The position numbers were made by a program, and so were the translations under genes. Positions 1 through 6,649 of a stretch of DNA of 6,866 nt are shown piece after piece. The stretch covers positions 1-6,866 of the forward strand of contig JANXTD010000264.1 in NCBI GenBank assembly GCA_025352585.1, given 5' to 3'. Position 1 is the first letter of the stretch, and the number at the start of each line of letters is the position of its first letter. This DNA comes from Fimbriiglobus sp. GTDB lineage: Bacteria; Planctomycetota; Planctomycetia; Gemmatales; Gemmataceae. The notes beneath the pieces are model-generated. The model made no database searches, was not told where the DNA came from, and saw only the letters and a program-made list of their open reading frames with translations.

Positions 1-100
1 GGTCGTCGTCCATGATCGCGCCCTCGTCCGTGAGGTAACCACAAGCGGGAGGCCCGTGGTAGCGGGTGGTACCATACCCAGCGATCGAGCGGTAGATCAT
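1..100 (-). CDS. Possible 5' end of an unknown minus-strand gene, cut by the window edge
   Basis: Reading the minus strand from an ATG at 100-98 gives an open frame that runs off the left edge, 33 codons: it begins MIYRSIAGYGTTRYHGPP and ends in TDEGAIMDDD. The third codon positions of this frame are mostly G or C, completely so in the last twelve codons before the edge, whereas plus frame 2 over 1-118 shows no such bias and plus frame 3, which shares those third positions, is broken by a stop at 36-38. I see no good ribosome binding site upstream of the ATG, and the frame also stays open upstream of it, so the true start is uncertain. I do not recognise the protein. It would be divergent from the helix-turn-helix remnant that begins at about 119. 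Only composition supports it. Confidence 0.28.
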   Translation of the reverse strand, partial: MIYRSIAGYGTTRYHGPPACGYLTDEGAIMDDD

Positions 101-118
101 TTGCCACTGGCTGCCTAA

Positions 119-415
119 GGGGACGGCGTCATCGCGGCGTACACCAACGAGCGGTGGGGCGACCTCCACGCCGCCGTGCGACAGATGTTCCAGTGGCTGA
201 CCCCGGCTGTCTCGAACACCAACGCCCCCTTCCCCGCGAAGGAGAAGCTCGGCGGCGCGAACATCAGTCAGGGCAAGATCGAGCAAATCGTCGAACTCGC
301 TCGGGCGGGCAACAAGATCGGCGTCATCGCGGAGCGGCTCAACGTATCGAGGGAAACGGTCAGACGGTGGCTCAACTGGGCTAAAGAGGCGAACGCAGAG
401 TCGAGTCCTGGGCGG
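119..415 (+). pseudogene. Helix-turn-helix protein remnant, both ends lost
   Basis: Just after an in-frame stop at 116-118, a plus-strand frame with almost pure G/C third positions begins and runs to about 395-415, after which the bias fades and the translation becomes arginine- and proline-rich. The middle encodes a helix-turn-helix of the Hin/resolvase or transposase type: a first helix around KIEQIVELARAGN, then IAERLNVSRETVRRWL (nt 326-373) with the recognition helix at SRETVRRWL. The first start codon in frame is GTG 176, with no ribosome binding site, yet the coding signal extends upstream of it to 119; no stop closes the frame near the end of the signal, and it simply drifts open until 1369 through other genes. 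I therefore read it as a gene fragment rather than a working regulator. Its parent could be a resolvase, a transposase or a small DNA-binding protein. If a short protein is made from GTG 176 it would carry a long meaningless tail. Confidence 0.45.
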
Positions 416-529
416 GGGCGGGTACATTCTACGCCGCCGAGACGGGTTCAAATGCCCGCCGGTGATGGCTTGCGCGAGCGGCGGGCCGGGGAGGCGAAAC
501 GTTATCGCCACTGGCGTCGCGAAGTCGGG

Positions 530-742
530 TTACTGACTCGCCTTGAGCGTCTCCACGAGCCGGTCGAGGGACTTGTCGTCCAGGTCGGCGATCAGTCCGA
601 AGGCTTCGGGACGCTCCAGCACTCGTCGCCGGATGCGGTCGGGTATCTTCTCCGCCGCGAGGAGTTGGTCCAGGTCGCCGTCGAGTACCTTCGCGAGCCT
701 GTATCCGGTTACCCTTGCAGGCCACCCAGGGTTACCGTAAGG
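530..742 (-). pseudogene. 3' end of an unknown minus-strand gene, start missing
   Basis: On the minus strand the frame between a stop at 745-743 and a TAA at 532-530 is open for 70 codons. From about nt 700 to 532 it has strong G/C third positions and a normal-looking, helical, charged protein sequence: YRLAKVLDGDLDQLL, then EKIPDRIRRRVLERPEAFG, then ending DRLVETLKASQ. The first part (about 742-700) has weak codon bias and looks non-coding. There is no ATG, and the first GTG lies deep inside, leaving only about 30 residues. It therefore appears to be the last 50 to 60 codons of a gene whose front has been lost, just next to the small direct repeats at 707-752. I do not recognise the family; an acidic, leucine-rich C-terminal tail of a DNA-binding or partition-type protein is only a guess. 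It faces away from the defence operon and shares no transcription with it. Confidence 0.42.
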
Positions 743-752
743 CTACTTGCAG
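707..752. repeat. Two interleaved short direct repeats upstream of the operon
   Basis: GGTTACC occurs at 707-713 and 730-736 (23 nt apart), and CTTGCAG at 714-720 and 746-752 (32 nt apart), so the block GGTTACC-CTTGCAG at 707-720 recurs in the same order but stretched by nine bases. The copies sit where the minus-strand remnant loses its coding signal and 43 nt before the first gene of the operon. They could be a regulator's half-sites, traces of a recombination junction, or chance. No AT-rich iteron or perfect palindrome accompanies them. Confidence 0.3.
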
Positions 753-794
753 TTGTGCGGCAACACCTAGCACAGCTTAACGGGGACGTGGAGA
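743..794. promoter_or_regulatory. Leader region of the defence operon, promoter not resolved
   Basis: This is the only stretch directly before the operon without coding signal on either strand, and it is less GC-rich than its surroundings, as expected for a leader. No convincing -35/-10 pair is visible: TTGCAG at 747-752 has only TAGCAC at 768-773 (15 nt spacer) as a partner. No hairpin or riboswitch-like fold stands out. The promoter could lie here or further left within the remnants. Confidence 0.25.
782..786 (+). promoter_or_regulatory. Ribosome binding site that fixes the TTG start of the first operon gene
   Basis: GGGGA sits with 8 nt between its last base and TTG 795, exactly the spacing seen at the other three genes of the operon. 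The frame is closed by a TAG at 768-770, TTG is the first possible start after it, and the next in-frame ATG (1020) would remove 75 residues that have good codon bias. Confidence 0.5.
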
Positions 795-1844
795 TTGGCA
801 ACAACGAATCAGACTCGTCGGCCTGCCGCTCTGCCCGACGGCTCGCCCCCGGTCGAGTCGTTGGTGGCGACCGTCCGTGCCGTCTGGCAGGCGGTCGAGA
901 ACGCCCCGCACGCCGAGCAACACAAGCTGAAGAAAGACATCTCCGAGACGGTAAAACGCCTCAAACGCCGGATCGACAGGAAGATCGGTACGCCTACGGT
1001 CGTCCCGCAGGCCGAGCGAATGCTTTTCGACGACGTTGCCGGCGGCTCCAAGCCCGAGCCGCTGCCAGTCGAACCCCCGCCACGCTTCCCGGAGTGTCGG
1101 CTCCGGGTCTACGCCAAGGACTTCGCCGACCACGCTCTTCAGCACCTGCCGCACGCGGCGGAGTACGGCTCTGTGGAGGATTTCCGCACCTACCTGTCCC
1201 AGACGCTCCGCTTCAACTCGCAGGCGACCCGCCGCCGCACGGCCAACTACATCGTCGCACGCTTCTTCCCCGACGACGTGTACAACGGGGACGTGCCGGC
1301 GTTCGCCTCCGCCACAGCGGGGACGCCGGCGTTGGGCGAGGCCCTCTTCTACCTGACCTGCCGCACTGAGAAGATCGTGTCACTGGTGGCCGAGGAGGTC
1401 GTCTTCCCGTCGCTCGCCCAGGGCGGCGTCACCCGGACCCGGCTCAGGGAGTACGTCCAGAGCAAGTTCCCCGACTCCAAGTCGGCGGGCCACGTCGGGC
1501 AGGCCGTCGTGCGGAGCTACCAGTTCTACGGCCTCGGCGCTGCCAACCGCACCCGCCTCAGCGTGGCGGCCCGTGAGGGGTCGCTGGCATCGTTCGCCTA
1601 CGTCCTGCACTTGGAGTTCCCCGAGCCGGGGATGCACGCCTTCGAGCAGATGCTCGACGGCCCGATGCACAGGTGGATGCTCTGGGACCGGGGGTGGATG
1701 GTTCGCCAGCTATACCTCTTGCGGGAGGCCGGGCTGCTGCCCAAGGTGAGCGAGATCGACCGCCTGCGTCACTTCACCACCAGGTACACCCTGGCCGATG
1801 CCGTGCAGCGCATCGTGGCCCTCGCCAAGGAGCGGCCCGCGTGA
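795..1844 (+). CDS. BrxA-like BREX protein with an N-terminal extension
   Basis: A 349-residue soluble, mostly helical protein; no signal peptide or membrane segment is visible. Residues 20-65 form charged helices (ending [12 protein letters not shown]), and 66-100 are a proline-rich linker. The remaining 250 residues resemble the BrxA family (DUF1819, a NusB-like helical fold that binds DNA): a conserved-looking stretch [19 protein letters not shown] (130-148) followed by NYIVARFF, where BrxA proteins have the 'ss-TRRR...RL' signature, and near the end [10 protein letters not shown] (306-315), like the 'iL.eaGll' close of that family. BrxA proteins are usually about 200 residues, so about 100 N-terminal residues are extra. 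BrxA is an accessory component of BREX phage defence. The start is TTG, with GGGGA 8 nt upstream; the stop overlaps the next start as GTGA (1841-1844), so translation is probably coupled. That the gene is real is near certain; the BrxA relationship is an inference from pattern memory. Confidence 0.6.
   Translation: MATTNQTRRPAALPDGSPPVESLVATVRAVWQAVENAPHAEQHKLKKDISETVKRLKRRIDRKIGTPTVVPQAERMLFDDVAGGSKPEPLPVEPPPRFPECRLRVYAKDFADHALQHLPHAAEYGSVEDFRTYLSQTLRFNSQATRRRTANYIVARFFPDDVYNGDVPAFASATAGTPALGEALFYLTCRTEKIVSLVAEEVVFPSLAQGGVTRTRLREYVQSKFPDSKSAGHVGQAVVRSYQFYGLGAANRTRLSVAAREGSLASFAYVLHLEFPEPGMHAFEQMLDGPMHRWMLWDRGWMVRQLYLLREAGLLPKVSEIDRLRHFTTRYTLADAVQRIVALAKERPA
1827..1832 (+). promoter_or_regulatory. 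Strong Shine-Dalgarno AAGGAG deciding the GTG start of the second gene
   Basis: AAGGAG lies inside the end of the BrxA-like gene, 8 nt before GTG 1841. It selects that GTG over the earlier in-frame codons and creates the four-base GTGA overlap. Confidence 0.7.
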
Positions 1845-2377
1845 AACTGTCCGGCCACGAGATCAACACGCAACTCCGGCGGAAGCTCGAAATGCCGACC
1901 GGGCGGCATCTGTACGTCGTCCTCGGCACTTACGAGCGGCTGGACCGCTACGAGCGGGTCGCTTTCCGGGAGGCCCGCTCGCCGAGCGGCCAGAGGCTCG
2001 GCGACCCCGTGAACGTCAACCACAGCCTGCTGTCCCGGATCAGCGACGACGAACTCAAGCGGCTGGTCCAGACCGAGGCCAGCCGCACCGAGAGCGTCAA
2101 GGACCGGCTCGCGAAGGAACTCGACACGCTCGTGGCCGACCGGCTGAGCGGCGGCTCTTTCTTGGCGATCAAGAACCTGGAAATCCTGTTCGCCTACGAC
2201 CTGGAGTTGAACTGCCTCCGCATCCGGGCGACGAACCAGAAGCACGTCCTCATCCTCCTGCCCGGCGAGAAGGTGGGGGACCGCATCACGCTGTTCCACG
2301 AGGCCCAGACGCAGAACCATCGGACCTTGCCGACCAACTTGGTCCCCGAGAATCACCTGTGGGAGTTGAGCGAATGA
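1841..2377 (+). CDS. Small BREX accessory protein in the brxB/brxF position, no P-loop
   Basis: A 178-residue cytoplasmic alpha/beta protein. It starts with a short basic helix, then a hydrophobic strand YVVLG (25-29), a polar middle, a helix rich in charged residues (68-100), a strand and helix around [15 protein letters not shown] (107-121), a second strand HVLILLPGE (135-143), then DRITLF and a C-terminal NHLWEL. The NLEILF stretch resembles the Walker B region of BrxF, the small ATPase that precedes brxC in type 3 BREX ('DNIEILF'), while LLPG followed by ITLF resembles the end of BrxB (DUF1788). Neither match is decisive. No GxxxxGK[ST] is present: where BrxF would have its P-loop, the residues after YVVLG are TYERLDRYE, and the usual acidic residue before N-L-E is Lys111. 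If it is a BrxF relative it has lost ATP binding. It is translated from GTG with a perfect Shine-Dalgarno, is overlapped at both ends by its neighbours, and is likely a stoichiometric partner of the large ATPase. Confidence 0.6.
   Translation: MKLSGHEINTQLRRKLEMPTGRHLYVVLGTYERLDRYERVAFREARSPSGQRLGDPVNVNHSLLSRISDDELKRLVQTEASRTESVKDRLAKELDTLVADRLSGGSFLAIKNLEILFAYDLELNCLRIRATNQKHVLILLPGEKVGDRITLFHEAQTQNHRTLPTNLVPENHLWELSE
2361..2365 (+). promoter_or_regulatory. Ribosome binding site fixing the ATG start of the large ATPase
   Basis: GGGAG ends 8 nt before ATG 2374. The ATPase frame is open upstream to 1798, but that part overlaps two genes with better coding signal; this site and the ATGA overlap (2374-2377) mark the true start. 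Confidence 0.65.
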
Positions 2378-5300
2378 GTGGCCTCTTCAAAAGACAAACT
2401 CTCGACCAACTCTGCGATGTCCCCGCCGACATCATCGACGTGTACGTCGTCGAGCGGCACATCTGGCAGGGCGGCACGGTCGATTCGGAGGGCGAGTCGA
2501 AGCGGCAGCGGCGTGCGGAGCCGCGGACGGTTCGGGACTTCCTCATCGACCCGGTGCGGCCACTCCTGAACGACGTGCTGCGGCAACTCGCCGCCCCCTA
2601 CGACCCCAGCAGCAAGGCGAACCCCATCGGCCAGGGCTGGTGGATTCAGGCGGAATTCGGGTCCGGCAAGTCGCACCTGCTCTCCTTCATCGGCGCGGTC
2701 GCCCTGGGCGACAAGGGGGTGTGGCAGGCGGTCCACGAACTGGAGACGAAGGCCAAGAAAGGCAAGCGGGAGTCGCTGTACCAGTTCTACGACAGCGGCC
2801 TCGCCAAGAAGTCCTCCGGCAAGTCGAGGGGCATCTTCGTCGCCGTGAAGACTTTGGTGGGTCAGGGCGGCGGGACCGTCGGCGTGACGGACACGGGCCG
2901 CAAGCTTACCGAGTACATCCTCGACGCCGTCCAAGACCAGTACCACGTCGAGAACGGCAAGACGATCTCCGTCTACCCGGTGGAAGTGCTGGCGGATCGG
3001 TTCGAGGAGGACACCGAACGCTACCGCAAAGACCTCGGCAAGTTCCTCAAAGACCCGAAATTCTTCGACGAGGAGGAGCAGGAAGACCTCGACAAGTTCC
3101 TCCACGACCTCCGCAGCACCAAGTCGCAGACCGTGCGGCGGGACTGCGGCCTGAAGCTCTGGAGGTTCTACACCGAGTACCTCAAGGTCACGCCGAAGCT
3201 GCCGGGCGAGTCGGAGGAGGTGCTCAAGTACATGGTCGAGTCACTGCTCGCCCAGGGCTACGAGGGGCTGCTGCTGATCCTTGATGAGGTGTCGCTGTTC
3301 ATGAAGAACAGGACCGACGACCAGCGGGTGGAGGACGAGAAGACGCTGGTGGTCCTCACCAACCGGCTCGCGAAGACGCACTGCCTGCCCGTGTGGACGA
3401 TCTGCTCGGCGCAACAGGCGCTGGAGTCGAAGATGGGCGTCAAGAACATCATCGCCAACGACCGGCTCAAGAACGTCTCCCTCCTGCAAGACGAGTCGAA
3501 CTTCTACGACATCGTGCTGTCCAGGGTGCGAACCGTCACCCAGCCGAACTCCGTCGGGCCGTACTTCGAGGACTACCACAAGGGCTTCACCTGGCCCGAC
3601 GCCATCGGCAGCGAGACGTTCCAGCGGTTCTTCCCGTTCTACAAGCCGGCCATCGACGTGCTGCGGGCGGTCAGCTACAACCTGACGACGCTACGTTCCT
3701 CCGTCCACTTCATGCACCAGACCCTCAAGACCCAGCGTAAGGCGAAGTCGAACGAACTCATTACGCTCTGGCAGATGTTCGACGACATGGTGGATTACGA
3801 GGAAGACCCGTCCGGCACGACGGCGGGCATCGCCGCCATCAGCTCGAAATTTAACGAGGAGTACAAGGCGTACCAGGCGGGCCGACGCATTATCGGGCAG
3901 GCCACGAAGGGGCGGCTCAAGGTCTTCCACGCCCGCTGCGAAAAGATCCTCAAGACGCTGTTTCTTTACTACATCGCCAAGATGCAGCCGAACGGCCTGT
4001 CGGTCGAAGAGGTCATGAACTCGGTCATGGAGTGGGCCGACCACGACGACGGGCAGAAGGCCGACATCAAGGACAACCTCGACCACTACGAGGTCCTGCT
4101 GGACGAACTGGCGAAGGAGGTCCCGCAGGTCAAGAAGGCTGGGAAGAACTTCGTGTTCAACCCCGAGGGGGGCGGGGTCGATGTCAAGGAACTCTTCGCC
4201 AAGGCCCGGAGTGGCAGCGAGGGCAACGACGCCAAGCAGCGGGACGCCTGGAACCAACTCCTCGCCCTCGACGGCTGGGAGATCAAGTCCGCCTTGATGA
4301 CGACGGACCTCGCCCGCAGCACGAAGTCTCTGTTCCGCGGCGTTGCCCCCGCCGAGCAGAAGGACTTCGAGGTCGAGTGGCACGGTCGCTCTGTCAAGGG
4401 GCGGGTTTACATGCGGGACCTGCTCGACATCGCCAGCAAGGGCCAGGCCCTCCCGCCGATCAACAGCCCGGACACCGACCACGACTTCGCCGTCTTCATC
4501 AGCAACCGGCCCTGCGGCGACAAGGTGGCCGAACTCGCCAAGAGGGTCAACGACCCCCGCACTCTGTTCTGGACGCCGGCCCCACTGACGCCCCAGGAGC
4601 GGGACCGGCTCCTCGACTTCGCCGCCTACCGGGAACTCGTCAAGGACCACCAGAGCAAGGACACCGAAGACGCCAAGGAAGTCGTGGTGTGGGTCGCCAA
4701 TCGGCTGCGGGACGAGATCGGCAGCGTCGCCAAGGTTGTCACCGACAGCTTCGGGCGGGGGCAGATCAGTGCCACCGACCACGGCGGCATGGCGTTCGAC
4801 TGCCAGGGCGAACTGCTGTCGATCCTGACGCCGCTCGTGGGCCTCGTCCTCGACGGCGTCTACGCCTCGAAGTCGATCCAGTTCGACGCCCCGGCCCCGT
4901 TCAACGACGCCGAGGCCATCAAGGTCATCAACGGCCTCGTCAAGGCCGGCGACATCCCCAAGGGGACCAAGCCGAACCAGTTCACCAGCGCCGCCGACAA
5001 CTACGGCTACGCCCTGGGGGTCATGAAGAAGGACAGCACGAAGCGGCTCAACACGAAGGGCAACGAGTTCGTCGAAGACCTCGACGCGTGGATCGAGGCG
5101 CAGGCCGCCCAGGGGAACCAGAACATTTCGGTCGAGACGGTGTGCAAGAACTTCACCGGCCTCGTCGGGCCGAACGGCAAGAACTACGGCCTGTCCCGCC
5201 GGATGATCGACGTGTACCTGCTCTGCCTCGTGCGCGAGGGGAAGCTCCGCATCCTGCTGTCGGGCAAGGGGGCGGCGGTGGACGCCCTCGACTACACCAA

Positions 5301-6639
5301 CGTCGCCGACCAGACGTTCAACGCCGCCCTGCTCAACTCGATGGCGAAGATTCAGCGGCTCAAGGCCCCGGAGGGGTGGCCGGTTTTGGCCCCGTTCGCC
5401 GCCGTCCTGCTCGACGACGAGGGGCTGAAGACGATCCAGAAGGACGGCGACATCACCGCGGCCCTCGACCGGCTCAGGAAGTGGCGGGGGCTTCACGGGC
5501 CGGAAGTCGAGACGCTGACCGAACGCCTCGACTTGCTGATGGCCGACATCCAGCAGCCCAACCCGGTGGCCGACACGCTCGGATCGTGGGGAAAGTTCTT
5601 GTCGGCCAAGATCGACGACGCCGAGGCGATCTCCCACCTCCTCAACGCCTTCGACACGGCGTTCGGCTACACTTGCTACGCCGCCCAGGAGGCGAAGGGG
5701 GTCGAACTCGACGACCTCGCGACCCGCAAGAAGAGTTGGGAGCGGGCCGTCGCCTTCTGCCGCCACGACCAGAAGGTCCGGGCGGCGTACCGCTACTCGC
5801 AACTGGTAGTGGAGAAGGCCGGGCCGGTCGGGGAGTTGAAGGACAAGCTCCGCGCCCTCGGCAAGAAGCTCGACCACGTCCACGACCTCATGGAGTCGGA
5901 GGCCAAGCTGCAAGGCCAACTCCTCGACCCGCTCGAAGCCGTTCAGGGCGTCTACAAGACCCGCTACCTCCAGGCGTTCGACGAGGTGACGGGGAAGTGC
6001 GAGGCGGTCAGCGTCGAGATCGACGGCCTCCCGAACTCGCGGCAGTTCCGAGCCGTCGCCGAACTCGTCAAGATCGACGCCCTCGCCAGCGTGGACGTGA
6101 GCGCCCTCAAAGCGGAAGTGACCAGCTACAAGGAAGTGCTGTTCCACACGCCGCTGGACCGCAACGCCGTGGAGCGGGCGTTAAAGGACCGCCCGCAGCC
6201 GGAGGGTTGCCCACTGAATGCGGACGAGGCCGAGCAGTTCGTGACGGACGCCGAGGAGGCCTTGGACGCGGCGAGGGGGCAGGTTCAGGGGGCGTTACAG
6301 AACATGGCGAGCCTGCTGCGGCAACCGGCACTGCGCACGCTTCTGGAGCAAGGCAAGCAGGAGAAGTTCGTCGCCGACGTGCTGGCGGCCCCGAGCGATA
6401 AGAAATTGGCGGAACTCTTGGCCGAGTGCGTCACATCTGACCCGTCGAATGTCAAGCTCCTGGCGAAGTACCTCAAGCGGATCGTCGTCAAGGTGGTCCG
6501 CCTGCACGACTTCCGGCCCACGAAGACCAAGCTGGAGAAGGCGGACATCGAAGGGGTGGTCGGCGAGTTCCGCCGCTTCCTCGAAGCCGCCCTTGACGGC
6601 GACGGCAAGGGCCAGTCCACGATCCTCGAATTCAAGTAA
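2374..6639 (+). CDS. brxC: BrxC/PglY-family P-loop ATPase of a BREX system
   Basis: A 1421-residue cytoplasmic AAA-type ATPase, somewhat longer than the roughly 1200 residues usual for BrxC. The N-terminal 60 residues include the adaptor-like stretch VYVVERHIW. Walker A is [11 protein letters not shown] (Lys99, Ser100), the GSGKSH form typical of BrxC/PglY. Walker B is [12 protein letters not shown] with Asp304 and Glu305, and a sensor-1-like TICSAQQ follows at 342-348. Then comes [23 protein letters not shown] (in two parts: DRLKNVSL and FYDIVLSRV), where this family has its arginine-containing 'RF..r..L' and 'R..K' region. Around residues 570-610 [13 protein letters not shown] recalls the 'yrFLt.eE' region after the ATPase core. 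Residues 1150-1190 ([19 protein letters not shown]) and much of the last 270 residues are predicted helical or coiled coil. BrxC proteins hydrolyse ATP and are required for phage exclusion and for methylation in studied systems; the exact mechanism is not settled. All catalytic residues are present, so the protein is likely active. It is tied to the preceding gene by ATGA and followed 10 nt later by the methyltransferase. DUF499 ATPases were considered, but these have GGGKTH rather than GSGKSH. Confidence 0.8.
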   Translation: MSGLFKRQTLDQLCDVPADIIDVYVVERHIWQGGTVDSEGESKRQRRAEPRTVRDFLIDPVRPLLNDVLRQLAAPYDPSSKANPIGQGWWIQAEFGSGKSHLLSFIGAVALGDKGVWQAVHELETKAKKGKRESLYQFYDSGLAKKSSGKSRGIFVAVKTLVGQGGGTVGVTDTGRKLTEYILDAVQDQYHVENGKTISVYPVEVLADRFEEDTERYRKDLGKFLKDPKFFDEEEQEDLDKFLHDLRSTKSQTVRRDCGLKLWRFYTEYLKVTPKLPGESEEVLKYMVESLLAQGYEGLLLILDEVSLFMKNRTDDQRVEDEKTLVVLTNRLAKTHCLPVWTICSAQQALESKMGVKNIIANDRLKNVSLLQDESNFYDIVLSRVRTVTQPNSVGPYFEDYHKGFTWPDAIGSETFQRFFPFYKPAIDVLRAVSYNLTTLRSSVHFMHQTLKTQRKAKSNELITLWQMFDDMVDYEEDPSGTTAGIAAISSKFNEEYKAYQAGRRIIGQATKGRLKVFHARCEKILKTLFLYYIAKMQPNGLSVEEVMNSVMEWADHDDGQKADIKDNLDHYEVLLDELAKEVPQVKKAGKNFVFNPEGGGVDVKELFAKARSGSEGNDAKQRDAWNQLLALDGWEIKSALMTTDLARSTKSLFRGVAPAEQKDFEVEWHGRSVKGRVYMRDLLDIASKGQALPPINSPDTDHDFAVFISNRPCGDKVAELAKRVNDPRTLFWTPAPLTPQERDRLLDFAAYRELVKDHQSKDTEDAKEVVVWVANRLRDEIGSVAKVVTDSFGRGQISATDHGGMAFDCQGELLSILTPLVGLVLDGVYASKSIQFDAPAPFNDAEAIKVINGLVKAGDIPKGTKPNQFTSAADNYGYALGVMKKDSTKRLNTKGNEFVEDLDAWIEAQAAQGNQNISVETVCKNFTGLVGPNGKNYGLSRRMIDVYLLCLVREGKLRILLSGKGAAVDALDYTNVADQTFNAALLNSMAKIQRLKAPEGWPVLAPFAAVLLDDEGLKTIQKDGDITAALDRLRKWRGLHGPEVETLTERLDLLMADIQQPNPVADTLGSWGKFLSAKIDDAEAISHLLNAFDTAFGYTCYAAQEAKGVELDDLATRKKSWERAVAFCRHDQKVRAAYRYSQLVVEKAGPVGELKDKLRALGKKLDHVHDLMESEAKLQGQLLDPLEAVQGVYKTRYLQAFDEVTGKCEAVSVEIDGLPNSRQFRAVAELVKIDALASVDVSALKAEVTSYKEVLFHTPLDRNAVERALKDRPQPEGCPLNADEAEQFVTDAEEALDAARGQVQGALQNMASLLRQPALRTLLEQGKQEKFVADVLAAPSDKKLAELLAECVTSDPSNVKLLAKYLKRIVVKVVRLHDFRPTKTKLEKADIEGVVGEFRRFLEAALDGDGKGQSTILEFK

Positions 6640-6641
6640 GG
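6638..6641 (+). promoter_or_regulatory. Weak Shine-Dalgarno for the methyltransferase gene
   Basis: AAGG overlaps the TAA of the ATPase gene and ends 8 nt before ATG 6650, the same spacing as at the three upstream genes. An additional GCGGG lies at 6642-6645 region but is too close to the start to be the main site. Confidence 0.4.
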
Positions 6642-6649
6642 CGGGCGAC

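Noticed and set aside
154..384. A 76-codon plus-strand frame beginning MGRPPRRRATDV
   Set aside because: It is the shifted shadow of the helix-turn-helix frame, with low-complexity arginine-rich translation.
440..480. Promoter-like TTGAAC and TAGAAT on the minus strand
   Set aside because: The spacer is only 14 nt and no gene with a start follows on that strand.
429..725. A 98-codon minus-strand frame with an ATG at 725
   Set aside because: It is the out-of-frame shadow of the better-biased minus-strand tail at 530-742; composition is arginine/proline rich.
416..1369. Continuation of the helix-turn-helix frame to 1369 as one 397-residue protein
   Set aside because: Codon bias disappears after about 400, and the frame runs across a minus-strand coding tail and then out of frame through the BrxA-like gene. 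It is open only because GC-rich DNA has few stops.
1798..2373. Upstream extension of the ATPase frame to 1798
   Set aside because: It overlaps the end of the BrxA-like gene and the whole of the small gene, is rich in R/P/A, and a better start with GGGAG and the ATGA overlap exists at 2374.
3691..6147. An 818-codon open frame on the minus strand, antisense to the ATPase gene
   Set aside because: Long antisense frames arise in GC-rich genes with strong third-position bias. Its translation is a repetitive V/L/E/D/R mixture without motifs, while the plus strand carries clear ATPase motifs.
4032..6401. A 789-codon plus-strand frame inside the ATPase gene
   Set aside because: The translation is almost entirely R/G/P/Q/A, as expected for a shifted reading of a GC-rich gene; no start site or motif supports it.
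2374..6639. DUF499-type ATPase of another methyltransferase-linked defence cluster
   Set aside because: The Walker A of that family is GGGKTH-like with a different N-terminal pattern; this one is FGSGKSHLL as in BrxC/PglY.
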